A stretch of 64,000 bases of DNA. It comes from Nostoc sp. ATCC 53789. Lineage in GTDB: Bacteria > Cyanobacteriota > Cyanobacteriia > Cyanobacteriales > Nostocaceae. A program made the position numbers and the translations under genes. The stretch lies in NCBI RefSeq assembly GCF_009873495.1, contig NZ_CP046703.1:2108001-2172000 (forward strand), given 5' to 3'. The notes under the pieces were generated by a model that was not told the origin of the DNA, did not search any database, and saw nothing but the letters and a program-made list of their open reading frames with translations. Shown piece after piece: positions 8,118 through 16,875 of this stretch; the stretch's first letter is position 1; each line of letters starts with the position of its first letter.

Positions 8118-9170
8118 ATGAGATACAAACTCTTAGGCAAAAGCGGATTAAGAGTCTCTGAACTCTCCTTGGGAACCATGACCTTTGGTGAAGATTGGGG
8201 TTGGGGTGCATCTGTTGACGAAAGTCGTAAAATCTTTGATACATATACAGAAGCAGGAGGAAATTTTATTGACACCGCCAACGGTTATACCGATGGTAGC
8301 AGTGAAAAAATTGTCGGTGAGTTGATCGCAAAAGAACGAGAACGCTTTGTAGTTGCGACAAAATATTCCTTTCCCTTGCAGATGAATAACAAAAAGGGCG
8401 ACCCTAACGCCAGTGGAAACCATCGCAAGAATTTAATTCAGTCTTTGGAAGGTAGCCTGAAACGGCTGAACACCGATTACATTGATTTATTTTGGTTACA
8501 CGCTTGGGATTTTACAACACCTATTGAAGAAGTCTTGCGATCGCTTGATGATGTAGTCCGTCAAGGTAAAGTACTTTACATTGGCATTTCTGACGCACCC
8601 GCTTGGATCGTTTCTCAAGCAAATACCATTGCCCAGTTCCAAGGATGGACGCAGTTTGTCGCGCTGCAAATTGAGTATAGTTTAATTCAGCGAACACCAG
8701 AGCGTGATTTGCTACCGATGGCGAAAGCTTTTGATTTGGCGGTAACACCTTGGTCGCCCTTGGGTGGTGGTGTGCTAACAGGTAAGTATAATCAGCCTCC
8801 TCAAGCAGGCGATGAACAAGGACGATTAACAAATCCAGGCTTAGGAAGTATTTCAGAACGGAATTTAGCGATCGCTCAAGTTGTTAGTGAAGTTGCAGCA
8901 GAAATTGGCCACACACCCTCACAGGTAGCATTAGCTTGGTTACTAGCTCAAAGTGGTGTGATTATTCCTATAATTGGGGCACGTAAATTAACGCAGTTTC
9001 AAGATAACTTAGCTTCTTTAGATGTCAGCCTCTCGCCAGAACATTTGCAACGCTTAGATGAAATTAGCAAAATTGAACTGGGTTTTCCCCATGACTTTTT
9101 GCAGAATGATGTAATTCGTGATCGGCTTTTTGGTGGTACATTTAATACCATAGAAAACCATCACATCTAA
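8118..9170 (+). CDS. Aldo/keto reductase
   Basis: A 350-residue NAD(P)H-dependent oxidoreductase of the aldo/keto reductase superfamily, closest in look to the voltage-gated channel beta/YajO-like group. It starts MRYKLLGKSGLRVSELSLGT; the catalytic Asp-Tyr pair is in FIDTANGYTDGSSE, the Lys in VVATKYSF, and the His in IDLFWLHAWD. The cofactor region near the C-terminus (IIPIIGARKLTQFQDNL) is typical. The frame opens at 8064, but the family N-terminus begins at the ATG at 8118. Substrate is unknown. It lies upstream of dps on the same strand with a 156-bp gap. Confidence 0.93.
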   Translation: MRYKLLGKSGLRVSELSLGTMTFGEDWGWGASVDESRKIFDTYTEAGGNFIDTANGYTDGSSEKIVGELIAKERERFVVATKYSFPLQMNNKKGDPNASGNHRKNLIQSLEGSLKRLNTDYIDLFWLHAWDFTTPIEEVLRSLDDVVRQGKVLYIGISDAPAWIVSQANTIAQFQGWTQFVALQIEYSLIQRTPERDLLPMAKAFDLAVTPWSPLGGGVLTGKYNQPPQAGDEQGRLTNPGLGSISERNLAIAQVVSEVAAEIGHTPSQVALAWLLAQSGVIIPIIGARKLTQFQDNLASLDVSLSPEHLQRLDEISKIELGFPHDFLQNDVIRDRLFGGTFNTIENHHI

Positions 9171-9326
9171 ATGTCATTTTTAACTTGACCAATCTAAAAC
9201 TCCAAATGGTATAAAGCCTTAAACAGTAACACATTCAGGCATTAATACAATCCATCGTCAGAGAGTTTCGCACAACCAGCCAATATCTGTAAAGTTAGAT
9301 TTAAAAGGCATTAACAACGTAGACCC

Positions 9327-9899
9327 ATGAGCGACAACAGCATTACATCACGTCTGTACCCTACCCGCATTGACATTCCCGCCAAAGCGAGAGTTCAAAT
9401 CGTGGTACTTCTCAACCAAACCTTAGCAGCTACTTCGGATTTAAAAACCCAAGCAAAGCAAGCGCATTGGAATGTTAAAGGAACTGACTTCTATCAGCTA
9501 CATCTATTATTTGATGAACTTGCTGGGGAATTGGAAGGATACATCGATTTAGTAGCTGAACGCGTCACAGCTTTAGGCGGATACGCTTTCGGAACAGCCC
9601 GCGCCGCAGCTAGTAATTCAATTTTGCCAGAATATCCCTTAGATATTTTGGATGGTAAAGATCATGTGACAGCCTTAGCAGATCGCTTTGCACTCTACGC
9701 GAAACATATTAGAGAAGCGATCGCAAAAACTGATGAATTAGGTGATGCTGATACTGCCGATCTTTACACCGAAATTTCTCGTACCATTGACAAACGACTT
9801 TGGTTCTTAGAAGCTCATCTACAAATAGCAGAAATCAAAGAAGAGAATGGTAACGCTGGTACTACTAAAACTCAAAAGATTCCTGCTGCTGTAAAATAA
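9327..9899 (+). CDS. dps: Dps family ferritin-like DNA-protection protein
   Basis: Oxidises Fe(II) with peroxide and stores iron in a 12-mer shell, protecting DNA in stress. The inter-subunit ferroxidase residues are in place: H47 (AHWNVKG), H59 (LHLLFDE), D74 and E78 (IDLVAERV), with the 12/15/4 spacing of classic Dps proteins. The C-terminal helix contains LWFLEAHLQ. At 190 residues it is near normal length. The lysine-containing tail after residue 178 might touch DNA (inference). A hairpin at 9950-9976 follows. Nostoc species carry several Dps paralogues; I cannot say which this is. Confidence 0.95.
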   Translation: MSDNSITSRLYPTRIDIPAKARVQIVVLLNQTLAATSDLKTQAKQAHWNVKGTDFYQLHLLFDELAGELEGYIDLVAERVTALGGYAFGTARAAASNSILPEYPLDILDGKDHVTALADRFALYAKHIREAIAKTDELGDADTADLYTEISRTIDKRLWFLEAHLQIAEIKEENGNAGTTKTQKIPAAVK

Positions 9900-9949
9900 G
9901 CACTTCTGAGAAAATTAGTCTTTCTTAAATCTAATAGTATCTTTTTGGT

Positions 9950-9980
9950 AAGTACGTCACTTTTAAGTGCGTACTTTTCA
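9950..9980 (+). terminator. Possible rho-independent terminator after dps
   Basis: AAGTACGTCAC and GTGCGTACTT form a near-perfect stem (one bulge) about 50 bp after the dps stop, with a short T-rich loop and TT after the stem. Confidence 0.5.
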
Positions 9981-10269
9981 TTTATATGTATATACCTTAC
10001 TATTGAAATAGTTCAAAACGAAGTCAAGAAATTCACCAATATCTTCAACAAGTCATCCATCAAAATTAATACTTAAACTTGAAGAAGTTATTAGGTGATT
10101 GAAAAAGTATGCTAATTTCATTTTGATTTCAAATGCCAATTTTAGATTTTTCCTGCAATCTAAAATCGTTCACTGAGCGATCACGTAGCGTTCTGCAAGA
10201 AAGTCTAAAATCTAAAATCCAAAATTGAGTCGTTCCTAACTAAATACTCATTAACAAAGAGGTAAATTT
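9981..10269. other. Gap dps-pirin, no gene seen
   Basis: With the dps terminator this makes a 370-bp gap. It includes a direct/inverted run built on TTTTAGATTTT and AAAATCTAAAATC (about 10140-10225), probably a dispersed intergenic repeat. AAAGAGG lies 8 bases before the pirin ATG and is a good ribosome site. Confidence 0.5.
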
Positions 10270-10986
10270 ATGTCTCAAAATACAATTACCCACTTAATTC
10301 ACGATCGCAATGCCCGTGGTCACGCGAAAATGGGCTGGCTCGATAGCTATCACACATTTTCTTTTGGTAGTTTTTACGATCCCAACCGTATGGGATTTCG
10401 CTCTCTGCGCGTGATTAACGATGATCGCATCGCCCCCGGTGCTGGATTCCCTACTCACAGTCATCGTGATATGGAAATCCTCACTTATGTCTTAGAAGGT
10501 GCTGTAGAGCATAAAGACAGCTTGGGTACTGGTTCGGTAATTCGTCCCGGTGATGCCCAAATTATGAGTGCTGGAACTGGAATCAGCCACAGCGAATTTA
10601 ATCCTTCACCAACTGAACCACTGCACTTACTGCAAATCTGGATTCTTCCCGATAGAGAAGGAATAACGCCAAGATATGAACAAAAAGCTTTTCCTCTCGA
10701 AGAAAAGCGCGGTAAACTCCGCTTAATTGCCTCTAAAGATGGGCGCGATGGTGCTGTGACAATTCACCAAGATGTTGAGCTATATACATCTGTTTTAGAA
10801 GCAGGTGATGTTGTCAATTATCAAGTCAAAAGCGATCGCTATGCCTGGTTACAAGTAGCTCAAGGTATAGTCGATTTAAATGGAGAAGAACTCAGAGCCG
10901 GCGATGGTGTACAAATCAATGGCGAAGAACAGCTAGAAGTTAGCACCAACATCGGCGGCGAAATCTTGCTTTTCGATTTGGGCTAA
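10270..10986 (+). CDS. Pirin family bicupin protein (YhhW-like)
   Basis: A 238-residue bicupin. The N-terminal cupin has metal ligands H63 and H65 (THSHRDME) and H107 and E109 (SHSEF), with the spacing of E. coli YhhW, a metal-dependent quercetinase-like dioxygenase. [20 protein letters not shown] at 14-33 is the family N-terminal signature. Physiological substrate in cyanobacteria is unknown; pirins are often stress induced, which agrees with a neighbour such as dps but does not prove it. The start ATG at 10270 has a clear ribosome site (AGAGG). Confidence 0.93.
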   Translation: MSQNTITHLIHDRNARGHAKMGWLDSYHTFSFGSFYDPNRMGFRSLRVINDDRIAPGAGFPTHSHRDMEILTYVLEGAVEHKDSLGTGSVIRPGDAQIMSAGTGISHSEFNPSPTEPLHLLQIWILPDREGITPRYEQKAFPLEEKRGKLRLIASKDGRDGAVTIHQDVELYTSVLEAGDVVNYQVKSDRYAWLQVAQGIVDLNGEELRAGDGVQINGEEQLEVSTNIGGEILLFDLG

Positions 10987-11017
10987 TCTTAAATCTGTTT
11001 GCTGAAAAGCTAGCTTG

Positions 11018-11180
11018 TGGGGTGGGCATTGCAATGCTCACCCCAATACTTTTCGGATAAACCCAATAATCTCTCTTTTGGTCTGGGGAAAGGTTAAAGG
11101 GCGATGGGAAAAGGGAAATTCAAACCCTTTCCCTTTCCTCTTTTCCCCAAAACCCGAAAAGTATTAATGCTCACCCTACT
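11018..11180. repeat. Nested inverted repeat after the pirin gene
   Basis: A hairpin with 14-bp arms (TGGGGTGGGCATTG at 11018-11031 and its complement at 11032-11045) is followed by AATACTTTTCGG. The complement CCGAAAAGTATT and a partial ATGCTCACC recur at about 11154-11175. The first hairpin may stop transcription of the pirin gene; as a whole it looks like a short dispersed element. Confidence 0.55.
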
Positions 11181-11504
11181 ATGCTTTGTGAGAGGAAAAT
11201 TTATCGATTGAGGCGCGGATTTGCCATTGCATTGGGAATCCTTAATTAGGGATAGGTCAAAACTATTATGAAGGTTTTGAACTATCCCTTTTATAGTAAA
11301 AATGTACTATTATTTTTAGTGTTACAGCAATGCAATCTCTTCAGATGGTTAGTGTATCCGATTTGCAAGCATTATTAAAACTATATCCAAATCACGGTTA
11401 TACTTTCTCATAAAACCACCAAAACAACTAGGCGGCAACGGCCAAAAAGTTCTTATTTTGGGAAAGATGTATCAGGCTTTAATAAGTTATTAGAGGTGGC
11501 TGTA
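11181..11504. other. Gap upstream of the ParA-like gene; possible leader ORF
   Basis: There is no recognisable gene. A 27-codon frame (11330-11413, MQSLQMVSVSDLQALLKLYP then seven residues) precedes the ATPase gene. A second frame that runs into the ATPase gene is open from about 11350. The pair could be remnants of a longer upstream gene joined by a frameshift; this is speculative. Confidence 0.25.
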
Positions 11505-12209
11505 ATGCCGACGATTCATTTTGTAGATGGTGAAAAAGGCGGGGTAGGAAAATCTCTCTTTGCCAGGACAATGATTCAGTATTGTCTGGATAAGAGAATC
11601 CCATTTGTACCAGTGGAGACAGATAGATCAAATCCAGATGTGGCAGGAGTATATAAGGAAATATGTAAGTATGCCGTGTTTAGTGAGAACGAACGACAGG
11701 CAAATAAGGCAGATAGAATATTTGAGTGGGCCATAGAGAGGCCAGTAATTGTGAATTTAGCCGCACAATCGCATAGAGCAGTGCAGGGGTGGATTGAATC
11801 TAATCAATTACTTGAACTAGGAAGTTCGCAGGGAGTGATGTTTTGTAAATGGTTTGTATCGACAGGAGGGTACGACAGCATCAACCTGTTTACTCAGTCA
11901 GTGAATACTTACGGAGAAAAAATCCCTCATATTCTGGTGAGGAATTTGGGGCTGTGTGATGATTGGGAGCATCTAGAGTTAGACTCCAACTTTCAGAACA
12001 CAGTAAATAAATATCAGATAAAAGTTATAGATTTTCCCAAGTTAGCATACAGAGAAAGAAACATAATTGACCAAAATCGCCTGACTTTTGCAGAGGCTAG
12101 AGAGTATAAAGAATTTGGAGTAATTGGAAAACAGAGAGTAGTGAATTTTCTCAAGCTTGCTTATGGTGCTTTTGAGAAAGTAGGTATCTGGTATGAAAAA
12201 GTTGAATAG
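11505..12209 (+). CDS. ParA/MobD-like P-loop ATPase, probably of plasmid origin
   Basis: A 234-residue deviant-Walker ATPase of the ParA/MinD/Mrp class. GEKGGVGKS lies at about residues 8-16, preceded by a beta strand (IHFVD) and followed by TMIQYCLDKRIPFVPVETD. VIVNLAAQ may serve as the second acidic/strand region. It most resembles MobD-type proteins of cyanobacterial plasmids, judged from memory of the family. No parB, relaxase or conjugation gene is nearby. The start is the ATG at 11505, with AGAGG at 11492-11496 giving correct spacing; a GTG at 11496 would overlap that site. Arginine codons are largely AGA/AGG and the gene has no GCGATCGC, unlike its neighbours, suggesting acquisition. 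Confidence 0.72.
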   Translation: MPTIHFVDGEKGGVGKSLFARTMIQYCLDKRIPFVPVETDRSNPDVAGVYKEICKYAVFSENERQANKADRIFEWAIERPVIVNLAAQSHRAVQGWIESNQLLELGSSQGVMFCKWFVSTGGYDSINLFTQSVNTYGEKIPHILVRNLGLCDDWEHLELDSNFQNTVNKYQIKVIDFPKLAYRERNIIDQNRLTFAEAREYKEFGVIGKQRVVNFLKLAYGAFEKVGIWYEKVE

Positions 12210-12216
12210 CATTCGT

Positions 12217-12265
12217 TAGTCATTAGTCATTGGTCATTAGTCATTGGTACTAATGACCAATGACT
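12217..12265. repeat. Heptanucleotide tandem repeat with inverted copy
   Basis: Units TAGTCAT, TAGTCAT, TGGTCAT and TAGTCAT occupy 12217-12244. They are followed by the complement (TAATGACCAATGAC), so the RNA could fold. It lies directly after the ParA-like gene. Confidence 0.7.
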
Positions 12266-12297
12266 TAGGACAAACCCCAGCAGGAGATTGGATGGGT

Positions 12298-12333
12298 ATG
12301 CGATGGCGTATCCGCCCGCCGGAGGTGATCGCA
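12298..12333. repeat. Dispersed GC-rich imperfect palindrome, second copy
   Basis: GCGATGGCGTATCCGCCCGC followed by CGGAGGTGATCGC matches the element at 6288-6322. It lies about 45 bp upstream of the methyltransferase start, inside an open frame that is not part of the true gene. Confidence 0.6.
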
Positions 12334-12377
12334 AAACAAATTTGACTACAATTCTTAGAAAGAGTAGCAAAAATCTA

Positions 12378-13100
12378 ATGTCCAAAAAGTCTGATTCGCA
12401 GTTCCAAAATCTCTTTACTTCAGCCAAATCAAGCAACTGGGACGAAAGATTAGGCCAAATAGCCTATCGCTTTAACCGAGAGTATCAACGTGAAACCTTT
12501 GAACTCCCAACCGAAGTCCAGGCGATGCCGATATTCCGTGAGTGGATTGGAGGTAGTTTTTCAGGGAGAATTGCTTCCCCTTTTTGGGAAATTGCTCAAC
12601 CTCAAAAAAACCAGCACTGTTTAGATATTGGCTGTGGTATCAGCTTTTTAATCTATCCTTGGCGGGATTGGCAAGCATTTTTTCATGGGCAAGAAATTAG
12701 TAATGTGGCACGCGATACCCTTAACTCTCGTGGGCCGCAGTTGAATTCTAAGCTGTTCAAAGGTGTTGAGTTGGGAGCAGCCCATCAGTTAAACTATTCA
12801 CCAGAGCAGTTTGATCTAGCGATCGCAACAGGATTTAGCTGCTATTTTCCACTCGAATACTGGAATGCAGTACTCGCAGAAGTTAAGCGAGTGTTAAAAC
12901 CAGGTGGACATTTTGTGTTTGACATCCTTAACCCAGAACAGCTTTTAGCAGAAGATTGGGCAGTTTTAGAAACCTATTTGGGGGCTGAGGTATTTTTAGA
13001 GCCTGTAGCTGAGTGGGAAAAAACTATTAAGGCGGCTGGCGCTAAAATAGTCACGCAAAAACCAGGGGAATTATTCCAAATGTACAAAGTGCGGTTTTGA
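12378..13100 (+). CDS. Class I SAM-dependent methyltransferase
   Basis: A 240-residue Rossmann-fold methyltransferase. Motif I is CLDIGCGISF at about 80. Further blocks are FDLAIATGFSCYFPLEYW (motif IV region) and EVKRVLKPGGHFVFDILNP, the typical post-motif segment of Methyltransf_11-like enzymes. The substrate cannot be inferred. The open frame begins at 12288, but its first 30 codons come from the dispersed repeat; the ATG at 12378 gives a protein-like N-terminus (MSKKSDSQ). A GTAGAGACG element follows within a few bases of the stop. Confidence 0.85.
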   Translation: MSKKSDSQFQNLFTSAKSSNWDERLGQIAYRFNREYQRETFELPTEVQAMPIFREWIGGSFSGRIASPFWEIAQPQKNQHCLDIGCGISFLIYPWRDWQAFFHGQEISNVARDTLNSRGPQLNSKLFKGVELGAAHQLNYSPEQFDLAIATGFSCYFPLEYWNAVLAEVKRVLKPGGHFVFDILNPEQLLAEDWAVLETYLGAEVFLEPVAEWEKTIKAAGAKIVTQKPGELFQMYKVRF

Positions 13101-13103
13101 AAA

Positions 13104-13215
13104 TAAGTAGTTACAGATATAGCACTGCTACGAAAAAGAATGTAGAGACGTAGCAGTGCTACGTCTCTACAAGGTTTCTGGATAACGCATATTTCATTTT
13201 TGGAGATGTCTACTT
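13104..13215. repeat. GTAGAGACG MITE-like element
   Basis: The core palindrome is at 13141-13171 (TGTAGAGACGTAGCA, one central base, then its complement). Flanking sequence including CTGGATAACGCAT and GGAGATGTCTAC is shared with 52041-52138 and, inverted, with 61979-62075, so the unit is about 100 bp. It lies between the converging methyltransferase and DUF202 genes. Confidence 0.78.
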
Positions 13216-13219
13216 ATCA

Positions 13220-13777
13220 TCATTCAGGGATAAGTGGACTTAATGGATCTAAAGAAGTTGTAAAAACAAAATAGATTACCCCAGTTCCCAGAATCATCAC
13301 AGCGAGACTGAAAAGCAACACCCATCTGTCTGTAGGTTCATAAGTATCTTCTTCGATATCACGACGGACAGCGAAATAGTGACTGGTTGAGAGCCACACC
13401 GTAATCAAACCCACCAACGAGAAGACTAAACCTAACTTCCAGCCGTTGCCAGGACGGGGCATCAAAGGCACTTGGAAGGCACGCAAACGCACAATTACAA
13501 CCCCAAAACCTAAAAGAGCGATCCCTGTCCGCATCCAAGCCAGGTAGGTACGCTCATTTGCCAAGTGATCTCGGATTCGAGAAGGATTGAGTCGTCCTGG
13601 CTTTTTTTGATCTTTATCTTCTTCTGTGGATTTCAATTTTAATTGCATCAATAACACCCTTATCCCCAAAGCGGCTCTTCTCAAAAAAATGCGGAGGTAG
13701 TAGGAAATCTCTTTCCAGATGAATTGCACCCAGCGCAATAATTGCGCTACTGAAATATGCTTATTGTGATTGTACAT
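13220..13777 (-). CDS. DUF202 (YidH-like) membrane protein
   Basis: A 185-residue protein with a DUF202 domain from about residue 65. The family block DHLANERTYLAWMRTGIALL is followed by three hydrophobic segments (about 85-102, 118-136, 152-172). It is probably an inner-membrane protein of unknown function. The N-terminal 43 residues are basic and amphipathic; an ATG at 13648 would give a 142-residue protein closer to the usual family size. I keep the longer start because the extension is protein-like, but the choice is uncertain. Upstream is a 445-bp gap rich in repeats. Confidence 0.85.
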   Translation of the reverse strand: MYNHNKHISVAQLLRWVQFIWKEISYYLRIFLRRAALGIRVLLMQLKLKSTEEDKDQKKPGRLNPSRIRDHLANERTYLAWMRTGIALLGFGVVIVRLRAFQVPLMPRPGNGWKLGLVFSLVGLITVWLSTSHYFAVRRDIEEDTYEPTDRWVLLFSLAVMILGTGVIYFVFTTSLDPLSPLIPE

Positions 13778-13840
13778 ATTTTTTCAAAATATATTTTAAT
13801 GCAGATATAGAAATAAAACAAGCCTGACTGATTGAAGAAG

Positions 13841-14038
13841 TATTCAGAAGTCAGAATTCAGGAGTCAGAATCAAGACGATCGATGACTCACTAACGCTTC
13901 GTTATCAGTCGGGGATTCAGACTCACGACTGATTGAAGACCACCAAATTTACAATTTGGTGGGATTTTTAACCCAGTTATTCATCCACCAGTCATACAGA
14001 ATACCCAACTGAATTCTGACTCCTGATTTTTGAATTCT
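13841..14038. repeat. CAGGAGTCAGAATTC inverted-repeat element
   Basis: The left end has ATTCAGAAGTCAGAATTCAG (13842 on) and the right end GAATTCTGACTCCTGA (14011-14026) in inverted form. The same motif flanks an element at 57529-57639. The gap 13778-14222 holds no gene. Confidence 0.55.
13940..13969 (+). terminator. Terminator-like hairpin inside the repeat element
   Basis: CCACCAAATT, a 3-base loop and AATTTGGTGG give a perfect 10-bp stem followed by GATTTTT on the plus strand. No plus-strand gene ends nearby, so it may be part of the repeat rather than a working terminator. Confidence 0.4.
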
Positions 14039-14097
14039 ATTTGATAATTCAGAATTCGTAATTGATGGTACAGAGCAGTTACAAGTAATAAGATGTC

Positions 14098-14170
14098 ATA
14101 AAAAACAGCCAAGAATCAGAGAGATTTTTCACCAGTTTTAAGTCAGGTTTTTTCTCTAATTTTGGCTGTT
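14098..14170 (-). terminator. Rho-independent terminator for the CadD/secreted-protein operon
   Basis: On the minus strand AACAGCCAAAATTAGAGA pairs with TCTCTGATTCTTGGCTGTT and is followed by a run of T. It sits about 50 bp after the stop of the secreted-protein gene. Confidence 0.75.
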
Positions 14171-14222
14171 ACTCTGTTGAAGTTGAGAACAATGATTCAA
14201 AAATAGACTATGCAGTTAGATT

Positions 14223-14885
14223 TCAAGACTTCTTAATAGGTGCATTAGGAACCCGTGTATCTATGATAGCCTGCGATATATCTGGGATAAACCAGTTAGC
14301 TTTATTGCTGTTAAGAACTTTCACAGTCGGAACATTTAATTCAATCGCACCAGTATCTGGATTGCTCTTAATCACCAACTGAGTTCCATCAAGGATCTTC
14401 AGAGCCGCAGGCCCTGTCAATTCTTCACCTTGCCCATTCGGACTAGAAGTGAAGTTTGCTACCTTAATATCATTCGGTAGATAGATGCCATCACAATCCC
14501 AGTTATCTTTAGTGGACTGACCATTAGCTAGAAAATACAAACCATTGTCGTACATAGCATCTTCATTGTCATCATCATTTGGTCTTTTACCGTATACTGC
14601 TATGGTATTACCTGTTTGGTTTTCGCATTTACCCCAGTTAATTCCCGTCTCTAAAGCATATTTTTGCAGTGTTAATTCCTCGGTTCTCTTTTGAATTTCT
14701 TCTGCTGTCAGACCTTGAACTTGAGTTTGGGTATCTTTTGTTTGAGACAGTTCGTTAAGAGCTTTAGTGACTTCGATATAATCAGGGTTTTTGCTAAATT
14801 TTGGTCTATCAGCAAAAGAAGGTTGAGCGAAGGCTAGATTGGCGAAAATCATTAAGGCAATTAGCAGACATTTCCAGACTTTCAT
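14223..14885 (-). CDS. Hypothetical exported protein downstream of cadD-like gene
   Basis: I do not recognise a named family. The 220-residue protein begins MKVWKCLLIALMIF and has a clear Sec signal peptide with a likely cut after SFA at about residue 26, so it should reach the periplasm. Two cysteines (GKCENQ and NWDCDGIY) could form a disulfide. The middle is rich in Asp/Asn (RPNDDDNEDAMYDNG), which might bind cations (inference). The ATG at 14885 is chosen because AGGA lies 8 bases upstream; the frame opens at 14960. It starts 79 bp after the CadD-type transporter gene on the same strand and is followed by a good terminator, so the two likely form an operon. Confidence 0.75.
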   Translation of the reverse strand: MKVWKCLLIALMIFANLAFAQPSFADRPKFSKNPDYIEVTKALNELSQTKDTQTQVQGLTAEEIQKRTEELTLQKYALETGINWGKCENQTGNTIAVYGKRPNDDDNEDAMYDNGLYFLANGQSTKDNWDCDGIYLPNDIKVANFTSSPNGQGEELTGPAALKILDGTQLVIKSNPDTGAIELNVPTVKVLNSNKANWFIPDISQAIIDTRVPNAPIKKS

Positions 14886-14964
14886 GTTTTGATTCCTGTT
14901 AATGGGGAAGATATTTTGTAGTTTTAAATTCATTTTCGTAAGAAAATTCATGATGCACATCTTT

Positions 14965-15675
14965 CTAGATACTTAACTTTTCTTGTTCTTCACTCGAAGA
15001 TTGAGTATTGAAACCTAAGATTAATGAGAATATATAACTAGAAACTACAGATAAAAGAGTCCAGGTAACGTTTTCTGTGACAATAAACACGCCCAAACCA
15101 ATTAAGATACAAGGTACAAAAGTGTTGCCATTTTCAGTTAAAAAATGTGCGATCGCAGGCAAGTAGGTCAACTTATAAGCGGTATAGCACCATACGCCCA
15201 CTAGCGAAAAGAATACACTGAGTATAATCAGCAGACTATCTAATTCCGAATTGGCAAACAGAGGTACGTAGACGCTGATATTATCACTACCATTAGCAAA
15301 GGCGATCGCAGCGACGTTGCAAGTTTGGGGAGAGAAAAAGCTCCTAACTATAGAGGGACAAGATGGCTCGGTTTCTTCTGCACCTTCCTCTGGTGAATCC
15401 TCTTCGCGTTTTAGTAAACCACTCACACCAATGATTATTGGCATTAAACCAAGTAGTCTAATCCAGTCCTGCGGTATAATTAGTCCACCGAAAAACCCAG
15501 GAAGGCTAGCAACTATCAATGCAGCAAAGCCAAGATACTGACCAGCAAGGATGTGACGACTGCGGAACGTTTTATTTATTTGTGAAAAAAGCAACGTCAG
15601 AATCACAATATCATCGATGTTGGTGGCAGTGAATGCCGTGATCCCTGTGGTAATTGCAGTTACTAAACCGCTCAT
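14965..15675 (-). CDS. CadD-type cadmium/cation resistance transporter family protein
   Basis: A 236-residue membrane protein of the CadD family. The N-terminal FTATNIDDIVILTLLFSQ is the family signature. Five or six hydrophobic segments follow, with a charged cytoplasmic loop at about 90-110 (KREEDSPEEGAEETEP). CadD proteins of Gram-positives confer cadmium resistance; the ion handled by cyanobacterial members is not known. It is transcribed away from a LysR-type regulator across a 207-bp gap and is followed by an exported protein gene, an arrangement that suggests a regulated ion-handling unit. Confidence 0.86.
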   Translation of the reverse strand: MSGLVTAITTGITAFTATNIDDIVILTLLFSQINKTFRSRHILAGQYLGFAALIVASLPGFFGGLIIPQDWIRLLGLMPIIIGVSGLLKREEDSPEEGAEETEPSCPSIVRSFFSPQTCNVAAIAFANGSDNISVYVPLFANSELDSLLIILSVFFSLVGVWCYTAYKLTYLPAIAHFLTENGNTFVPCILIGLGVFIVTENVTWTLLSVVSSYIFSLILGFNTQSSSEEQEKLSI

Positions 15676-15735
15676 TTTTGAAAGTCCTTATTTTGATGCT
15701 TGGCAATTGGGCATTAATCATTGGCCATTTACAAA

Positions 15736-15763
15736 CGACAAATGACTAATGGCAAATGACTAA
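15736..15763. repeat. Heptanucleotide tandem repeat between cadD-like gene and lysR
   Basis: Units GACAAAT, GACTAAT, GGCAAAT and GACTAAG lie in the divergent promoter region. A related inverted tract (GGCATTAATCATTGGCCATT) precedes it. Confidence 0.6.
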
Positions 15764-15882
15764 GTAAAAAGCTTTGATTTATACTTTAGTGAAACTAAAC
15801 GATAGAATCAAATGCTTTTGTTTGTCAAAATGATAAATGAAAGTGATTAAAATTTTGACACCAAGTTGTAGGGATACCATAA

Positions 15883-16875
15883 ATGGCAGGAATGACCCTT
15901 GAGCAGCTAAAAATCTTTATGGCTGTGGCACAGCACTTACACTTTACTCGCGCAGCAGAAGAGCTTTATATTACACAACCTGCCGTCAGTGCAGCAATCC
16001 ACAACTTAGAGCAAGAATATGGGGTGAAACTATTCCATCGGATTGGTCGCCATATCGAGATTGCTGAAGCGGGTAAATTACTGCAAGTGGAAGCGCAGAA
16101 AATTCTCGATCAAGTTTCCTTGACTGAAAGGGGATTGCGAGAATTGAACAATCTGCAACGGGGTGAATTGAAATTAGGATCAAGTCTGACAATTGGTAAC
16201 TACTGGCTACCAAGCAAGATTAGTGAGTTTAAGAGCCGATATCCCGGTATTCAGATTAACTGTAGCCTTGCCAATACAGAAGAGATTTGTCTAGGAACGG
16301 CCACAGGACAGTTTGATTTAGGTTTGGTAGAAGGAGATGTGAAGCCAGCACTCCAGAATACTCTAGAGTATGAAATAGTGGGCAGCGATCGCTTACAAAT
16401 AGTTGTAGGTCGAAAACACCCTTGGTTTGAGTGGGGAGAAATTGACTTAAGTCAATTGACTAAAACCCCTTGGGTGATGCGCGAACCAGGTTCTGGAACC
16501 CAGCAAAGGTTTGAGGAAGCCTTACAAAATTGGGAAATCAATCTCAGTGAACTGGATGTAATTTTAGTATTCAACAGTGGAGAGATGACAAAAGCAGCGA
16601 TCGAAGATGGTGTCGGTGCGATCGGAATTTCTGAGTTGATGGTAAAAAAAGAAATACAACTGGGAACTCTACGAGCAATTCGAGTGATTGATAATAGAGA
16701 CGGTAACGGTGCGATGCCGACTACGGGCTACACCTACGCAGAAATAGTTCGACCTTTCTTCAAACTCAAGCATCGTCAGCGTTTTCAAACTGCTCTTTCC
16801 AAAGTCTTTGAACAAATGTTGATCTCATCTATGTCAGATGGCTCACATCAACATATATCAACATCACTTATTTGA
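15883..16875 (+). CDS. LysR-type transcriptional regulator
   Basis: A 330-residue LysR-type regulator. The winged helix-turn-helix fills residues 4-64 (MTLEQLKIFMAVAQHLHFTRAA ... ITQPAVSAAIHNLE), followed by a linker helix and a two-lobed effector domain from about 92 (ELKLGSSLTIGNYWLP). The domain resembles CysB/CbbR-like sensors of small anions or metabolites, but the ligand cannot be read. Genes of this class usually regulate the divergent neighbour, here the CadD-type transporter. AGGGA lies 10 bases before the ATG at 15883; ATG at 15892 is an alternative. Confidence 0.93.
   Translation: MAGMTLEQLKIFMAVAQHLHFTRAAEELYITQPAVSAAIHNLEQEYGVKLFHRIGRHIEIAEAGKLLQVEAQKILDQVSLTERGLRELNNLQRGELKLGSSLTIGNYWLPSKISEFKSRYPGIQINCSLANTEEICLGTATGQFDLGLVEGDVKPALQNTLEYEIVGSDRLQIVVGRKHPWFEWGEIDLSQLTKTPWVMREPGSGTQQRFEEALQNWEINLSELDVILVFNSGEMTKAAIEDGVGAIGISELMVKKEIQLGTLRAIRVIDNRDGNGAMPTTGYTYAEIVRPFFKLKHRQRFQTALSKVFEQMLISSMSDGSHQHISTSLI

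Noticed and set aside
13940..13969. Firm terminator call on the plus strand
   Set aside because: The stem is good, but no plus-strand gene ends near it and it is within a repeat; given low confidence.
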